The notes under the pieces: generated by a model | Seen by the model: only the letters and a program-made list of their open reading frames with translations | Databases searched by the model: none | Told to the model about the DNA's origin: nothing | Source: Crocinitomix catalasitica ATCC 23190 | GTDB lineage: Bacteria; Bacteroidota; Bacteroidia; Flavobacteriales_D; Crocinitomicaceae | Length of the DNA stretch: 64,000 nt | Assembly (NCBI RefSeq): GCF_000621625.1 | Contig: NZ_JHXV01000029.1 | Coordinates: forward strand, 1-64,000 | Direction of reading: 5' to 3' | Position numbers and translations under genes: made by a program | Shown here: piece after piece, positions 17,927 to 27,080 of the stretch | How positions within the stretch are numbered: the first letter of the stretch is position 1 | How the letters are laid out: the number at the start of each line of letters is the position of its first letter

Positions 17927-19367
17927 CAATGTCATTAAGTTAAGAGTTTAAATATTTGATTGTTAGTAATTTACACTTTTTTAAACGTATTTAATTTCGT
18001 ATATTTACTTAGTAATCAAATAGTTAATATCATGAAAAAAAACTTCAGAATTTATTTTCAATTCTATCAAATGTGAGATTAATAATCCAGAACTTTCACT
18101 TCATTTTAAAGTATCAAAAACTGACTTTACGAGGAAGCGAAAACAAATTTTTTCCTCTACCTTGCTCTTTATGATGAATTTTTTAAGAAAAAGTCTTTCT
18201 TTAGAGATTGAAAATTTTGTGAAGCATGTAAGAAACTTTACTGGAAAATTGACCCTTACTAGCTACACCAAAAGTGCATTTATTCAAAGCAGAAATAAGA
18301 TTAAGCCAGAAGTTTTTATTCACCTAAACAAAACACTTATCAATGAATTCTACACTGATAATGATTTATCAATTAAAATATGGAAAGGATTTAGATTATT
18401 AGCTGTAGATGGATCTAGGTTGACATTGCCAAATACCAATGAACTTTTAAATGAATTTGGGCAAACAAAGAACCAAAGCAACACTGGGGTTGTTCAAGCA
18501 AGAGTATCTGTTTTATATGATGTGTTAAATAAATTTGTTTTAGAAGGGATACTATCACCACTTTCGATAGGTGAGGTCGTGTCTGCTATTCAACACCTTG
18601 AACACACTAAAGAAAAGGACTTAGTAATTTATGATCGAGGTTATCCCTCATTTAGGTTGATATATGAGCATTGTCAGCGTAATGTTGATTTTGTGATTCG
18701 AGCGAAAAAAGACTTTAACAATGAAGTTATTGCGTTTTATAAGAGTGGCGAACAAAGTAGAATAATTCAAATAAAACCTGGTAAAAACACCAAAGTATCT
18801 GACAAACCATATAGTCAAAGTTCATTTGAAACAGTTAGATTAGTGAGAGTAAAATTACCTAATAGTGAAGACGAAATACTCATTACATCACTTTTAGATT
18901 TGAAAAAATATTCGTCTGATATCTTTAAAAAATTATACTTTCAAAGATGGGGTGTGGAACTGTTTTATGACGAGCTAAAAACTAAACTTAAAGCAGAGCA
19001 TTTTTCTGGATATTCCAAGAGTAGCATCCTACAAGATTTCTATGCCGCTTTATTTGTATCAAATATTCAAAGTCTAATAGTTGGAGAAATAAACGATGAA
19101 CTGAAAAAAAAATCAATTACAAAATATGAATATAAAGTCAATAACAATCTATCATATGGATTCTTGAAAGACAGAATTGTTAATTTATTTTTCTCTGGTA
19201 CGGATACTCAAAATTATCTTAAAAGAATTGTTCAGAAAACATCCCATCCCGATAAGAACAAATAGAAGCTCCACTAGAGCTAAAGATAAGTATCGAAATA
19301 GACAAAAACCAAAAGTTCCTAAAAACATGAAAGATTCATTGTGATTTTGCTTAACTTAATGACTTTG
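17927..19367 (+). mobile_element. IS4-family insertion sequence, 1441 bp, with 10-bp target duplication
   Basis: The ends are inverted repeats of 18 bases with one mismatch: CAATGTCATTAAGTTAAG at 17927-17944, and the complement of CAAAGTCATTAAGTTAAG at 19350-19367. Perfect direct repeats TTCGCGCACC flank it at 17917-17926 and 19368-19377, the target duplication length expected for IS4-like elements. The target is the 3' arm of a small hairpin (CGCGAA-AGGA-TTCGCG, 17907-17922) in copy B of the duplicated module. The single gene inside is a DDE transposase with a frameshift near its start. The perfect duplication suggests recent insertion. Confidence 0.92.
18032..19265 (+). pseudogene. IS4-family DDE transposase with +1 frameshift at an A8 run
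   Basis: The catalytic residues are readable: Asp in LLAVDGSRL, Asp in VIYDRGYPSF, and the IS4 Y-R-E-K signature YFQRWGVELFYDELK. The long frame opens from codon 18162, but matching family sequence continues upstream in that frame (SEFIFNSIKCEINNPELS, then SKTDFTRKRKQIFSSTLLFM) with no start codon before an in-frame TGA at 18033. An ATG at 18032 followed by eight A (18035-18042) is one base out of frame, and its own frame stops at 18074. With seven A the ATG would read straight into the family sequence, about 411 residues. It may be inactivated, mis-sequenced, or expressed by slippage on the A run. Confidence 0.85.
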
Positions 19368-19377
19368 TTCGCGCACC

Positions 19378-19540
19378 AGCGAGGGGATTAGTTGTACTGG
19401 CGCAGCAGCAGAGCTAACTTCGCAGTGGGCTACATTTATAAATTGGTTAAAGCTACTAAGGGTTTAAATAAATAAATTTTCAACTAAAGCAATTTTTTCA
19501 GTTAGAAAATCCGCTCCACAGCAGAATCTTTTCTGATGTG
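19378..19540. repeat. Duplicated intergenic module, copy B (right part, after the IS)
   Basis: With 17901-17926 this makes the second copy of the module. It shares CTACTAAGGGTTTAAATAAA, CTAAAGCAATTTTTTCAGTT and CGCTCCACAGCAGAATC with copy A. The terminal hairpin (19517-19540) has one mismatch (CACAGCAGAA against TTCTGATGTG), so it is slightly decayed. The remaining bases to 19619 are G- and T-rich with no gene. Confidence 0.75.
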
Positions 19541-19619
19541 GTTTTGATGGTTGAGTGGGGTGTTGTTGTTTTGGGGCTTTTGAATTTACGTGAAAATTTT
19601 GAAGGCGTAGGCCCTCTAA

Positions 19620-20036
19620 TTAAATGCGGGATGTAATTTTTTTACTTATGAAACCTAATTGCTTTTTTCTTATTAAAGATAAAACTAAAATATGTGGGCA
19701 CAACGCTGGAAATTTTTCACTAACTAATGAAGGATAACCAAAAAAAACATTTTTTTTATCTTCAACCTCAATATGCCAATGTAAATTAGGGACTAATAAT
19801 TTAATTGTTGATCCGATATATGAAGTAATTTGATCATAAATTAGTCCACCTTTCTCAGAACTTAAAAAATCTTCTGTAAAATTCTCGATTAGATGTTTCT
19901 CAATATTGTTCAATGACTCCAAACTTCTGTCTAAATTAAAATCTAATTCTTTTTGTAATTCAAGAACTTTATCAGGAATTGATGTAATCCACCACTCAAA
20001 GTCTTCCTTAATTTTTAGCTTTTCATCTATTGTCAT
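19620..20036 (-). CDS. Putative immunity protein of the adjacent toxin
   Basis: The 138-residue cytoplasmic protein has no signal peptide. It is rich in acidic and lysine residues, with a helical first half (EFWWITSIP-like WW pair, then LELQKELDF) and aromatic strands in the second half (NLHWHIEV, NVFFGYP). I recognise no named family. Its ATG shares one base with the toxin's stop (TAATG), so the two are translationally coupled. Position, size and coupling are those of an immunity gene that would bind and block the C-terminal nuclease of the upstream product. This role is inferred from context. Confidence 0.6.
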   Translation of the reverse strand: MTIDEKLKIKEDFEWWITSIPDKVLELQKELDFNLDRSLESLNNIEKHLIENFTEDFLSSEKGGLIYDQITSYIGSTIKLLVPNLHWHIEVEDKKNVFFGYPSLVSEKFPALCPHILVLSLIRKKQLGFISKKITSRI

Positions 20037-23000
20037 TAATCAATTAGTTTTATTGTAATATTAGCATCTACTAAGGCAATATCTAATGGACGACTTGGTT
20101 GACATCCTTTGAAAACCCATTCTATAATCCAACCATCTTCAACTAAAAGTTTGTCTAATAACACTTCATTTCTTATATCAGTCGTATTATATACCTTTCC
20201 TGTTGAATATTCCTTAATTTCAATCCCTTTTTCAGAAATAACGTCAGCAATATCTAATCGTCTAGTTTTACCTCCAATGCTTATTGTTACTTCACGTTCG
20301 CCCCACCCTAATGCACTGTGATAATCATTTACTCCTTGATGTGACTTTAAAGTTCGAGTCATATTTAGATCATATAAATTACTCCATCTTGTAAATTCCC
20401 ATGCATCTTCTCCTTTTTCTAACTTATATTGTTCCCATCGTTGCGCTTTATGAGTAGGAGTATTTGACTTTAGTTCAAACGGAGGATCATTTTTAATTAG
20501 ATCAAAGTAATCTTCTAACTCTTTTCTACTAACAAGAGAAAGATTTTTCATCCAATCAGGATCGCCTCTTATTACCCCAACCCGCACTGAACCGTCGTCC
20601 AATTCTACAATTGCTAATTTACCATTTTTTATTTCAACATCGTCGGTTGTTTTATAAAAAATTGCGTCGTATTCAACAATAATTTGATCGGGGGTATAGT
20701 CTGTTGTGATGCGATCAGGATTTAACAACAGGGTGCCATAATCATCATCCAAAATTGTTGCAATCTCTGTACCAGAACTAACTTCGATAATTTTATTATT
20801 ACTACCGAATGCTTGAAATTCTAATTTTGCGAGATTACCATATTTAATGTCTGTAGTAAATTTTTTTAATGAGGCGCTAAGATCACGAATAAGATTACCC
20901 GCTTTTTTGAATTTAGTTAGCCATTTTGCTTTGGTGATTGGAACTAAAATTGACATTATGGTTACTGTGTAACGTCCAAGCATTTCACTTTCTTGGTAAG
21001 GATTGAGTCCTTCGAAGTCGTTTTGGACCATTGTTGCAATGGAGTTAAAGTCGATATTAGATATGGCTTCAACTATGCCCTCAAAAACTTCAGGGTTACA
21101 AATAGCTTCAGCCATTAATGGAATTAATTTAGTAACCTCTGTTAGCTCATTTAATAAACCGTTATAAATACCGCATAGAAATGCAAAGTTTTTAAGAGAC
21201 TGGTCATCTCCGATAAAAAAGGAGGACATATCTATAAAAGAGAATAAATCATAAAACCCTGAATAGTATGCGTCTCCCAATAATGGATTGTAATACTTTT
21301 CATGAATTTGAGTAGCTTTTTCTAGCGCATTAAGAGATGCTGCCAATTCCTCACCATATTCTGCAAGATCTATACAAAATAACTGAGAAAAGACAGCGGC
21401 GGATTCTACAAGTCCTAAGATTGCTGCATCACTGCCGTATTTTGCATAGAGTTGTTCGTGGTACTCTCCGATATCAATTGGTTCTGCGAGTCCAAGATTT
21501 TCAAGGTCTAAAATTCCTTTATAAAGAATACTATTCAGTTTTTTGGATGCATCTCTACGAATCAAATCGTTTAAACTATATTCGTAAGGAACAACGACTC
21601 CTTGAGATTTATACAAATAGCTATCGATAGAATTCGTATTGTAGGTTGATTTATCAATGCCTTCCCAAAGATTTTTTACACTGAATATAACCTCTGCATT
21701 TCTTGTAGAAGACATCAAATCCGAACCAAATATTTCTTCGAATTGAGCAACAGTAGTCACTTCTTTTTTAATTAAGAAAAGGGAGAGTAGGTTGGATTTA
21801 ATTTCGAGATGATGAATCGATTTATAGACAGAATTCCCTACACCATCAGGTTCGTCTGCGAAGAAGGCAAATGTTTCGCTGGCGTCTATTTTTGTGTTTA
21901 AATATTGCGTCAATAACGTCAGATTTTCTAAGTCATCAGGATACTCATCGGCAAGATCGACAAATATTCGTTCGGCGGGACCAGCAATATCATACTGGTC
22001 ATAATCAATACAAACGCCGGTGCAATTTTCGTATTCGATGTCAACTTCTCTGTTTAAACGCCCGTCAATTGAATTGGCATATGCCCAATGTGGATAACTA
22101 TTATAAGTACTTGCACTTACACGATCATCCACTGTCCAGAATTGATCGCAATAACAATCGGAAGGAGTGCCAAATTGATTTTTTGGTGCTTTAGTGTAAA
22201 TTGGGGTTGTACTACTTATGGAGGAAAAATCGTCAAAACGAATTTCAACCATTTTATTATGCTTTTCGTCAGAATTTTCGGGATAACTATTTAAAGTATC
22301 CATCTGTTCAGAAGTATAATAACCCGAATAATATAGAGATCCGTCGAGTGCTTTACCAAAGAATGGTTCGTACTCTATCCCATCCTTTTTAAATTTATAG
22401 ACTTTGCCATGTATATCGAAAATGGAAGAATCAATGCCGTTGATGATTAACGTAGTTTTGTCTAATAGTGGAACTGCGTGACCCGCAGGAATGGCAACAT
22501 ATGTTTCTTGTTTCTGATAAAAGGTGAGCAATTCTGAAATATCCTCATAAGCCCCATCCTCATCATCATCCAAAATAGAAAAAACAGGACTAAAACTTTG
22601 AATCTCGTCCCATTGCGCATGGGTTAAATGAACTCCTTCTCCATAATCCATTAAATTGTTGGTGGTGCCTTGTGGGACTTCGTCGAAGGTGTGACGAAGA
22701 CCAAATGCGCCGTGGCCCAATTCGTGGGCGTAGGTGCGGGCGGATTCTCCCTCGGCGATGAATCCAACTGCTTTGCCGCGCACCATATAACCTTTGGAAT
22801 CGTCGTTAAAACTTGGAACAACAAAAATATAATAGGTGCGATTGGCTTGAGTGGAATCTTCGAAATAGGCGTCTCTTAAGACCCGCATTTCATTCGAATA
22901 ACGACTCATCAATTCTCCTTCGGGTGCGTCTAAACCGTTGTCGTTGAGGTCAAATTCATAGTCGTAATTAGAGGCGATATCTACCTCGAATGCGCGATTG

Positions 23001-25123
23001 GTTTGACGGAAAATAGTATTGATTTGGCTTTGTATATCGACTGGCGGAGTGGCACCGTTAACTGGAACTATTTTTAATTTTCGAACATAGGATGCATAAA
23101 TAGGAAGGTAAGCTTTACCAATTTTGGCGCCTTCAGAATCGAATGCATAAAGGTCTTTTGTAACTACATATTCGCCTAATTCAACGCGGTAGGCAGTGTC
23201 GTTAATTTGATGACTGGTCAACGCTTCTCCAAGGGAAGTTTCAAAATAAGGTGCCTCAATCGGATCGATAGATCGAATCTTGGCAATGATTTCATCACTA
23301 TTTCTCGATCCCATTGCTTTATATGGTGGTCTGTAAATACTAGAATCCCGCAGCGTAATGAAGGGATAATTATCAGACCAATTGGCATAAGTGAATTCAT
23401 CAAATCCATAGGTTTGATCTTCACTGGGCTCGAATATTATTTGATAATTGGCTGTAGCATCAAGTACATCATTGTCATGAGTACCGCCCATAACACGCGT
23501 ATATGTGCCATCGCGGTTTAATGTATAGACATAGCCAGCTTCGTCATACACGGTGATCGGACCATCAAATTCGAATTCGAAAGTGCGTTCTTCGTCGCCA
23601 AAATAAAGAGTGAATGTACTGTCTTCATCATTGAATTCTACACGATCGACAATACCTTCAATATAGAATTCAGTTTCTTCAGGCAGCCAATCGTCCATTC
23701 CTTCTGAAATGATATCAACTCTTCCTGCACGCATCACCATGTCCTCATCGATTAGGATTCTATCGAATGTCGCATTCATACTCACTAGCATAAATGGAAT
23801 TTCAATTCGACCAGCACCGGAAAATTCTCCTGGAATTCCTGTTTCCTCTGCAAAAATCACCCGCATTTCGAATTGTCCTAAGGCCACTATATTTCCTGGT
23901 ATTAAACTTTTAAGTGGAACAATACTTGCTGCTCGACCAGGTAAAGCAGTCGTTCCACATGTATAATTCGGATTCGCTTGGGTGGTGAAAACAGAAGTGT
24001 TACTCCAAGGTGTTGAAGCTTCTCCCGCCATACCTTTAACGCGACATTCATATTCTGTTAGAGGCTCAAGACTATTGATTTTATATTGACCTGTTTCAAT
24101 AGAATAGGGGAACCATTCGTAAGCTGGATTCCCTGTTTTTCGGACTTCTAAATGATAGGATGTAAATAAATCGCTAGCATTCCACCAAGCCAAACCTTGT
24201 CGAACACCAGTACCATTCGATTCAATTTCCATGGTATAATCTCCAATTATGGATCCCGCAATACTGCCATAAGTGAATGTGCATACGGCTGTATAACCAT
24301 TGTTTCTATACAATTCCCTTCCCGAAGGATCACGGGCTTTAACGCGCCAAACATAGGTCATACCGACTTGTAAAGGCGGTTGCATGATGCCATAATTAAT
24401 GAATGTAAAATTGGTTGACTCTGTATAAATTGGTAAACTCGAATTCACGACAAGGTTTGGATCACTGCCATCTGGTCGAATTTCAAACAATTCGAATAGA
24501 TAAGTAGTCTCCCCAGCGAAAGGAGAAGCCATATGCAATGGTGTCCAAGAAAACAATACGCCTTGAGGATCTGTCGCATTAATTTCCGTTCCACAAAAAG
24601 GTAAGTTTAATAATGGCGGTTCGTATAAACTGAACCAAGTTTGTGCACAAGTCGAATTTGCTAGAAGAGCTTGATCAACACCTGAGAAGTTCACGATTTC
24701 TACACATATTGTTGCTGGACCTTCGGGTAAAATTTTATTCCGTTCGTAAGCACCAATGTCGAATCCTGTGATGGCTAGATTACTGGTATGCAAATAGGGT
24801 GCTAATAATGCGCCACTGATTTCTACAGGAATTCCAGGTGTTAAAGTAAAGCTTGGTAGACTGACTAAATCAGTATTCTGCATGGTATAACCGCTACCTT
24901 CAATTTTAAATCGCAGTTTAACTTGGTAACTAGGAACAGAGAAGTCTGTCAAAGTCAGTAAGACTTTCATTTGATTACTGAAAGGATCTGCATAATCAGG
25001 TAAATAAGAAGAGTAGGGTGGTGAGACCTGCAAAAATGCTTGCACAGGATAAGTCTGACTCTTTCCCGCTAAGGAAAAAAGTAGACTACATAAAAACACA
25101 ATATGTAAAAGTCGTTTATACAT
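20036..25123 (-). CDS. Large secreted polymorphic toxin: TANFOR, fibronectin III, zincin and PD-(D/E)xK-like nuclease tip
   Basis: The 1695-residue protein has a signal peptide (to about 22) and a TANFOR-type domain at about 23-170 (AFLQVSPPYSSYLPDYADPF, TLTPGIPVEISGALLAPYL). Two fibronectin III-like domains follow (about 175-385; KVKARDP-like WRVKARDPSGRE, LEPLTEYECRVKG). A zincin domain has HELGHGAFGLRH (His800, Glu801, His804, His811) and the Met-turn-like NNLMDYGEG. After a long linker the last 75 residues carry LDIAD (Asp1624) and IEIKEY (Glu1635, Lys1637), as in restriction-endonuclease-fold toxins. It has no T9SS C-terminal domain. The zincin may release the tip. The next gene is the putative immunity gene. 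Confidence 0.78.
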   Translation of the reverse strand: MYKRLLHIVFLCSLLFSLAGKSQTYPVQAFLQVSPPYSSYLPDYADPFSNQMKVLLTLTDFSVPSYQVKLRFKIEGSGYTMQNTDLVSLPSFTLTPGIPVEISGALLAPYLHTSNLAITGFDIGAYERNKILPEGPATICVEIVNFSGVDQALLANSTCAQTWFSLYEPPLLNLPFCGTEINATDPQGVLFSWTPLHMASPFAGETTYLFELFEIRPDGSDPNLVVNSSLPIYTESTNFTFINYGIMQPPLQVGMTYVWRVKARDPSGRELYRNNGYTAVCTFTYGSIAGSIIGDYTMEIESNGTGVRQGLAWWNASDLFTSYHLEVRKTGNPAYEWFPYSIETGQYKINSLEPLTEYECRVKGMAGEASTPWSNTSVFTTQANPNYTCGTTALPGRAASIVPLKSLIPGNIVALGQFEMRVIFAEETGIPGEFSGAGRIEIPFMLVSMNATFDRILIDEDMVMRAGRVDIISEGMDDWLPEETEFYIEGIVDRVEFNDEDSTFTLYFGDEERTFEFEFDGPITVYDEAGYVYTLNRDGTYTRVMGGTHDNDVLDATANYQIIFEPSEDQTYGFDEFTYANWSDNYPFITLRDSSIYRPPYKAMGSRNSDEIIAKIRSIDPIEAPYFETSLGEALTSHQINDTAYRVELGEYVVTKDLYAFDSEGAKIGKAYLPIYASYVRKLKIVPVNGATPPVDIQSQINTIFRQTNRAFEVDIASNYDYEFDLNDNGLDAPEGELMSRYSNEMRVLRDAYFEDSTQANRTYYIFVVPSFNDDSKGYMVRGKAVGFIAEGESARTYAHELGHGAFGLRHTFDEVPQGTTNNLMDYGEGVHLTHAQWDEIQSFSPVFSILDDDEDGAYEDISELLTFYQKQETYVAIPAGHAVPLLDKTTLIINGIDSSIFDIHGKVYKFKKDGIEYEPFFGKALDGSLYYSGYYTSEQMDTLNSYPENSDEKHNKMVEIRFDDFSSISSTTPIYTKAPKNQFGTPSDCYCDQFWTVDDRVSASTYNSYPHWAYANSIDGRLNREVDIEYENCTGVCIDYDQYDIAGPAERIFVDLADEYPDDLENLTLLTQYLNTKIDASETFAFFADEPDGVGNSVYKSIHHLEIKSNLLSLFLIKKEVTTVAQFEEIFGSDLMSSTRNAEVIFSVKNLWEGIDKSTYNTNSIDSYLYKSQGVVVPYEYSLNDLIRRDASKKLNSILYKGILDLENLGLAEPIDIGEYHEQLYAKYGSDAAILGLVESAAVFSQLFCIDLAEYGEELAASLNALEKATQIHEKYYNPLLGDAYYSGFYDLFSFIDMSSFFIGDDQSLKNFAFLCGIYNGLLNELTEVTKLIPLMAEAICNPEVFEGIVEAISNIDFNSIATMVQNDFEGLNPYQESEMLGRYTVTIMSILVPITKAKWLTKFKKAGNLIRDLSASLKKFTTDIKYGNLAKLEFQAFGSNNKIIEVSSGTEIATILDDDYGTLLLNPDRITTDYTPDQIIVEYDAIFYKTTDDVEIKNGKLAIVELDDGSVRVGVIRGDPDWMKNLSLVSRKELEDYFDLIKNDPPFELKSNTPTHKAQRWEQYKLEKGEDAWEFTRWSNLYDLNMTRTLKSHQGVNDYHSALGWGEREVTISIGGKTRRLDIADVISEKGIEIKEYSTGKVYNTTDIRNEVLLDKLLVEDGWIIEWVFKGCQPSRPLDIALVDANITIKLID

Positions 25124-25443
25124 TTACAAAATGCGCAATCAATAAAACTTGCTTAAAGTTAGGCTTGACTTAAATTGTCAGTTTTCAATATGGCTTGAAG
25201 GAATAGTCTATCGGCAATTTTTTACTTGATCACATTAATTTTGGGTTAATACTTGAGATCAATATAGAAAAAAAAAGTAAACAATCTACCTTGTGGGTTA
25301 ATTATTAGTTGATTAAGTTGTGGGGTGGCGTTATAATGAATTGCGATGAAGTTTTGTGTATAGTGGCAAAAGTGGTGCAATAAATAATAAACAGGTGCAT
25401 ATTGAAGGATTCAATTATGTATCTTTGATTGAAAATTGGAAAT
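25124..25443. other. Divergent intergenic region between the toxin and tsaE
   Basis: This AT-rich stretch contains no gene. It must hold promoters for the minus-strand toxin and plus-strand tsaE. The only convincing element is a -7 box before tsaE (25420-25427). An A9 run (25268-25276) and several TTAATT motifs are present, but no stable hairpin was found. Confidence 0.5.
25420..25427 (+). promoter_or_regulatory. -7 box of the tsaE-ald operon
   Basis: TATCTTTG matches TAnnTTTG exactly and lies 16 bases before the ATG at 25444. A TTG at 25402-25404 is closer than the usual -33 spacing. The box position favours the ATG at 25444 over an upstream TTG at 25429. Confidence 0.5.
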
Positions 25444-25857
25444 ATGCAAATCCGGGTACCTCAATTGGAAGACCTTCCTGAAGCAAGTCGAATATTCTTG
25501 GAACAAACTAAAGGTCATAAATCATTCGCGTTTTATGGATCTATGGGAGCTGGAAAGACAACTTTTATTACGGCTGTTCTAAAAGAAATGCAAATTGAGG
25601 ACCATGTTTCGTCACCAACATTTTCAATTGTTAATGAGTATTTTTCACTATCTTACGGAAAGGTTTATCATTTCGATTTTTACAGAATAGAAGACGAAAT
25701 GGAAGCATACGATATTGGGGTTGAAGAGATTTTTGAAGAAGACGCTTATTGTTTTATAGAATGGCCTGAGCGAATTGATAACCTTCTTCCCGAAAAATGC
25801 GTAAATGTGAATATTCACGAAGAGAATGGTTGTAGAATAATCGAAATAAATACATGA
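25444..25857 (+). CDS. tsaE: tRNA threonylcarbamoyladenosine biosynthesis ATPase TsaE
   Basis: The 137-residue P-loop ATPase has Walker A GSMGAGKTTF, then the family motifs SSPTFSIVNEY, HFDFYRIED and FIEWPERI. TsaE works with TsaB and TsaD to make the t6A37 modification on ANN-decoding tRNAs. I start at ATG 25444; an upstream TTG (25429) would add five residues, but it sits too close to the promoter. The stop overlaps the ald start by 4 bases, so both are on one message. Confidence 0.94.
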   Translation: MQIRVPQLEDLPEASRIFLEQTKGHKSFAFYGSMGAGKTTFITAVLKEMQIEDHVSSPTFSIVNEYFSLSYGKVYHFDFYRIEDEMEAYDIGVEEIFEEDAYCFIEWPERIDNLLPEKCVNVNIHEENGCRIIEINT

Positions 25858-27080
25858 TTACTGATCCAGAAACACTGAAAGCCTTAATGCAAGAGGGGAG
25901 TCTATTACCAAAAGCAGAAATGTTGGCAATAGGAAAGAAGAAAGGGAAATTACGCATTGGTATTCCTAAAGAGACAACCTATCAAGAGAATAGAGTCGCA
26001 TTGAATCCGGAATCAGTACAGTTTTTAGTGAGCAATGGCCATCAAATTTTGGTGGAATCAGACGCAGGTAAAAAAAGTCGTTATCTGGATATTGATTATT
26101 CCGAAGCGGGAGCAGAAATTGTCTATGATCGATCTGAGGTCTTTAAATGCCACATAATATTAAAAGTAGCACCACCAACTGACGCTGAAATTGAAATGAT
26201 GCCTGGTCATCAAACAATAATTTCAGCACTTCAATTGACATTACATCCCAAAAAAACACTCATGTCGCTGATGCAGAAAAAAATTACTGCAGTGGCTTGG
26301 GATTATATTCAAGACGATCAATCCATTTATCCTGTCGTTCGGGCAATGGGTGAGATTGCAGGGAATACTTCAATTTTAATCGCTGCAGAATTATTGTCTG
26401 ATTATAAAACAGGTAAAGGGATAATGATGGGCGGTGTAGCGGGTGTTCAGCCTACAGAGGTTGTGATTCTAGGTGCTGGAACAGTAGGTGAATATGCCTG
26501 TCGAACTGCTTTAGGATTGGGAGCTTCAGTCAAAATATTTGACAATTCTATTTCAAAATTAAGACGATTACATAATGATATTGGAAGCAGGGTTTATACC
26601 TCTGTGATTCAACCAAAAATATTAATGAAGGCAATACAACGAGCTGATGTTGTAATAGGGGCTGTACGTGCTTCATTCGGTCGTACACCTTGTATTGTAA
26701 CTGAGGAAATGGTGCAGAATATGAAAAAAGGTTCTGTCATTGTTGATGTGAGTATTGATCAAGGCGGATGTTTTGAGACTTCTCGTATCACAAATCACGA
26801 AGTGCCAACTTATATCAAGCACGATATTATTCATTATTGTGTGCCCAATATCGCATCGCGTGTCTCTAGGACAGCATCTATTGCCTTAAGTAATATCTTT
26901 TCACCCATTATGCTAGAAATTGGTGAGGTGGGGAGTTGTAAAGATTTAATAAGAAAAGATTATGGTTTTAGAAGTGGTGTTTATATCTACGAAGGCAATT
27001 TAACCAGTCAAATTCTAGGTAAAGTTTTCGACTTGCCGTATAAAAATATTGAGTGGTTGTTGGCGATGGGGAATGTTTAG
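25854..27080 (+). CDS. ald: Alanine dehydrogenase
   Basis: The 408-residue cytoplasmic NAD enzyme interconverts alanine and pyruvate plus ammonia. The N-terminal domain begins RIGIPKETTYQENRVALNPE, the Ald/PNT signature. The Rossmann domain has VVILGAGTVGEYACRTALGLGA, and the signature VDVSIDQGGCFETSR is followed by HYCVPNIASRVSRTAS. The N-terminal extension (about 35 residues before RIGIPKE) is longer than in many homologues, as is common in Bacteroidota. It is coupled to tsaE; the PorX-TsaE-Ald neighbourhood is conserved in the phylum. Confidence 0.93.
   Translation: MITDPETLKALMQEGSLLPKAEMLAIGKKKGKLRIGIPKETTYQENRVALNPESVQFLVSNGHQILVESDAGKKSRYLDIDYSEAGAEIVYDRSEVFKCHIILKVAPPTDAEIEMMPGHQTIISALQLTLHPKKTLMSLMQKKITAVAWDYIQDDQSIYPVVRAMGEIAGNTSILIAAELLSDYKTGKGIMMGGVAGVQPTEVVILGAGTVGEYACRTALGLGASVKIFDNSISKLRRLHNDIGSRVYTSVIQPKILMKAIQRADVVIGAVRASFGRTPCIVTEEMVQNMKKGSVIVDVSIDQGGCFETSRITNHEVPTYIKHDIIHYCVPNIASRVSRTASIALSNIFSPIMLEIGEVGSCKDLIRKDYGFRSGVYIYEGNLTSQILGKVFDLPYKNIEWLLAMGNV

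Noticed and set aside
20036..25123. Rhs/YD-repeat toxin
   Set aside because: No YD repeats or Rhs core are present; the N-terminal domains are TANFOR and fibronectin type.
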